Origin: Streptomyces sp. 840.1
Lineage (GTDB): Bacteria; Actinomycetota; Actinomycetes; Streptomycetales; Streptomycetaceae
Assembly (NCBI RefSeq): GCF_003751445.1
Contig: NZ_RJUU01000001.1
Coordinates: 811,001 to 875,000 of the forward strand
Direction: 5' to 3'
DNA: 64,000 nt
The notes under the pieces: generated by a model
Databases searched by the model: none
Told to the model about the DNA's origin: nothing
What the model saw: only the letters and a program-made list of their open reading frames with translations
Shown here: positions 62,537 to 64,000 of the stretch, piece after piece
Layout: the number at the start of each line of letters is the position of its first letter
Numbering within the stretch: the first letter of the stretch is position 1
Position numbers and translations under genes: made by a program

Positions 62537-63241
62537 GTGGAGCAGCACAGGACACGTCCCCCGCAGCGCAGCCAGACTCAGCAGGCCCCGCTGTCCCCGC
62601 TCGGGACCAAGGGAGCCAACGGAACCAAGGGAGCGAAGGGGGCGGCCGGCGAGAGCGCCGCCGTCTACCGGGTGATGAGCACACCCGCGGGCCGGGCCCG
62701 CCCGGTGGCGCCTGCCGTGCTCGCCCTGCGGCGGCTGCCGAATCCGCGGCTGACGGGTATCGGCGCCGGGCTCTTCGCGGCGGCCACCATGTTCGTGCTG
62801 GCCTGTGCGGACTGGCTGCTGTTCGACGGCTCGGCCGCCGTGTTCGGTGTGCTGTTCCTGCCGGTCAGCGCCCTGACCGCGTTCTGGGTGCGCCCTGCGG
62901 ACCTGGTGACCGCGCCGATCAGCGTGCCCATCGCGTTCGCCGTCGGGATCATCCCGATCTCGGGCGGCACGGGCGGCTTCGGCGGGCAGATGATGGCCGT
63001 CGTCACCGCCCTCGCCGTCCACGCCGGCTGGCTGTACGGCGGCACGCTCGTCGCCGGGCTCATCGCGACCGTGCGCAAGGTCCGGCTGATGCGGGCCCGG
63101 CAGCGACGGATGCTGCTGGCCGCGCAGACCGCGCGGGCGGGCGGGCAGCCGCAGTCCCCGCGATCCGGCGGGCAGGCACCCCGGGACGCCGGGCAAGCGC
63201 CCCGGGCCGCCGCACAGGGGCCCCGGCGCCGCCAGCGCTGA
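62537..63241 (+). CDS. DUF6542-like membrane protein
   Basis: 234 aa from GTG 62537. Polar N-terminus of about 60 residues (QRSQTQQAPLSPLGTKGANG), then a hydrophobic block of about four membrane helices (LTGIGAGLFAAATMFVLACA; LFLPVSALTAFWV; ISVPIAFAVGIIPISGGTGG; MMAVVTALAVHAGWLYGGTL) and a basic Gln/Gly/Arg tail. Resembles the actinobacterial DUF6542 group. Function unknown. Divergent from ychF. Confidence 0.72.
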   Translation: MEQHRTRPPQRSQTQQAPLSPLGTKGANGTKGAKGAAGESAAVYRVMSTPAGRARPVAPAVLALRRLPNPRLTGIGAGLFAAATMFVLACADWLLFDGSAAVFGVLFLPVSALTAFWVRPADLVTAPISVPIAFAVGIIPISGGTGGFGGQMMAVVTALAVHAGWLYGGTLVAGLIATVRKVRLMRARQRRMLLAAQTARAGGQPQSPRSGGQAPRDAGQAPRAAAQGPRRRQR

Positions 63242-63338
63242 GCCCGCGGCCGGCGAACGGGCGGGACAGGTCGGGACAGGTGCGGAAACCGGCCCGAGCA
63301 GCAGGCGGGACGGGCAGCGGCAGCGGGCCGGGAGCGCC

Positions 63339-64000
63339 TCAGCTGCCCGCTGCCGCCATGGCCGCGCCCACGATGCCGGCGTTGTTCTGCAGTTCGGCCG
63401 GCACCATCTCGGACCGTACGTGCTCGATCAGCGGCAGGAACTTGTCGGCCTTGCGGCTGACACCGCCGCCGATGATGAACAGTTCGGGCGAGAACAGCAT
63501 CTCCACGTGGACCAGGTACTTCTGCACCCGGTGCGCCCAGTGGTGCCAGCTCAGGTCCTCGTCCTCCTTGGCCTTGGTGGAGGCGTGCTTCTCCGCGTCG
63601 TGGCCGTTCAGCTCCAGATGGCCGAGCTCGGTGTTGGGCACGAGCCTGCCGTCGATGAACAGCGCGCTGCCGATGCCCGTACCGAGTGTCAGCACGATGA
63701 CCGTGCCCTTGCGGCCGCGCCCCGCGCCGAAGGTCATCTCCGCGACACCGGCCGCGTCCGCGTCGTTCAGCACGGTGACCGGCAGGCCGAGCTTGTCGCT
63801 CAGCAGCGTGCGGGCGTCCAGGTCGATCCAGCCCTTGTCGACATTGGCGGCGGAGCGGGTGACACCGCTGGTCACCACGCCCGGGAAGGTGATGCCCACC
63901 GGGCCCGTCCAGTCGAAGTGCCCGACCACCTCGGCCACTGCCCCGGCCACGTCATCAGGCGTGGCCGGGTGCGGTGTGAGTACTTTGTGGCGCTCCCGCG
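63339..64000 (-). CDS. ppgK: Polyphosphate glucokinase, ROK family (5-prime partial)
   Basis: Open to the right edge; visible in-frame residues beyond the last internal GTG read KVLTPHPATPDDVAGAVAEV. ROK-fold features: VGITFPGVV, DKGWIDLDARTLLSDKLGLP, NDADAAGVAEM (catalytic Asp), VIVLTLGTGIGSALFIDGRL, NTELGHLELNGHDAEK and C-terminal FIIGGGVSRKADKFLP. The phosphorylation of glucose with polyphosphate or ATP is expected. A stand-alone kinase in the glucose-6-phosphate supply. Confidence 0.9.
   Translation of the reverse strand, partial: RERHKVLTPHPATPDDVAGAVAEVVGHFDWTGPVGITFPGVVTSGVTRSAANVDKGWIDLDARTLLSDKLGLPVTVLNDADAAGVAEMTFGAGRGRKGTVIVLTLGTGIGSALFIDGRLVPNTELGHLELNGHDAEKHASTKAKEDEDLSWHHWAHRVQKYLVHVEMLFSPELFIIGGGVSRKADKFLPLIEHVRSEMVPAELQNNAGIVGAAMAAAGS

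Overview
The window is high-GC actinobacterial DNA, almost certainly from a Streptomyces or close relative. The signs are strong third-position G/C bias, many GTG starts, 4-nt start/stop overlaps, a sugar ABC transporter without its own ATPase, a chitinase preceded by a DasR-type site, a TPM-domain/PspA pair, a SpoIIE/HATPase phosphatase, YchF and a polyphosphate glucokinase. No rRNA, tRNA, CRISPR array or biosynthetic megagene was seen.

Layout. 1-3.4 kb: succinate dehydrogenase/fumarate reductase operon (membrane subunit cut by the left edge, then flavoprotein and iron-sulfur subunits). 3.5-6.1 kb: minus-strand marR-MFS-isochorismatase-like operon with a likely MarR operator. 6.2-15 kb: sugar-use locus with a LacI regulator, acetylxylan-esterase-like enzyme, lipoprotein and two permeases, GH1 beta-glucosidase and a secreted GH144-like glucanase; two similar palindromes precede the lacI gene and the binding-protein gene. 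15-25.4 kb: membrane-anchored GH18-like protein, TPM-PspA pair, PAS/GAF/SpoIIE phosphatase, small HATPase, NUDIX, small SPOR-like protein, NCS1 permease with a cysteine-rich tail. 25.5-38 kb: GntR regulator, chitinase with dre box, threonine-synthase-like PLP enzyme, secreted GH65 enzyme, oxidoreductases and regulators.

38-61 kb is the accessory heart of the window. Three separate loci each contain a CHAT/caspase-like protease: (1) a three-gene operon around a 1132-aa helical-repeat CHAT protein; (2) a three-gene operon in which an EAD-like adaptor domain begins both a small CHAT protease and a 1232-aa Ski2-like helicase; (3) a five-gene operon hsdM-hsdS-hsdR-CHAT-alpha/beta hydrolase, with overlapping or nearly touching genes, where HsdR has an extra C-terminal beta-rich domain. 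Locus 3, together with a VapBC-like toxin-antitoxin pair, lies on a 10.2-kb island bounded by two copies of the ychF 3-prime end (51025-51048 and 61231-61254) and by repeated CCCAGCAC motifs. No integrase lies inside it. The remnant copy still spells the C-terminal codons EFRFNV-stop, which is direct evidence of site-specific insertion into ychF.

61.2-64 kb returns to core genes: ychF, a DUF6542-like membrane protein, and ppgK cut by the right edge.

The best candidate for an undescribed system is the restriction-modification operon coupled to a CHAT protease and a hydrolase. The EAD-CHAT/EAD-helicase operon is second. Their functions are inferred from domains and gene order only.
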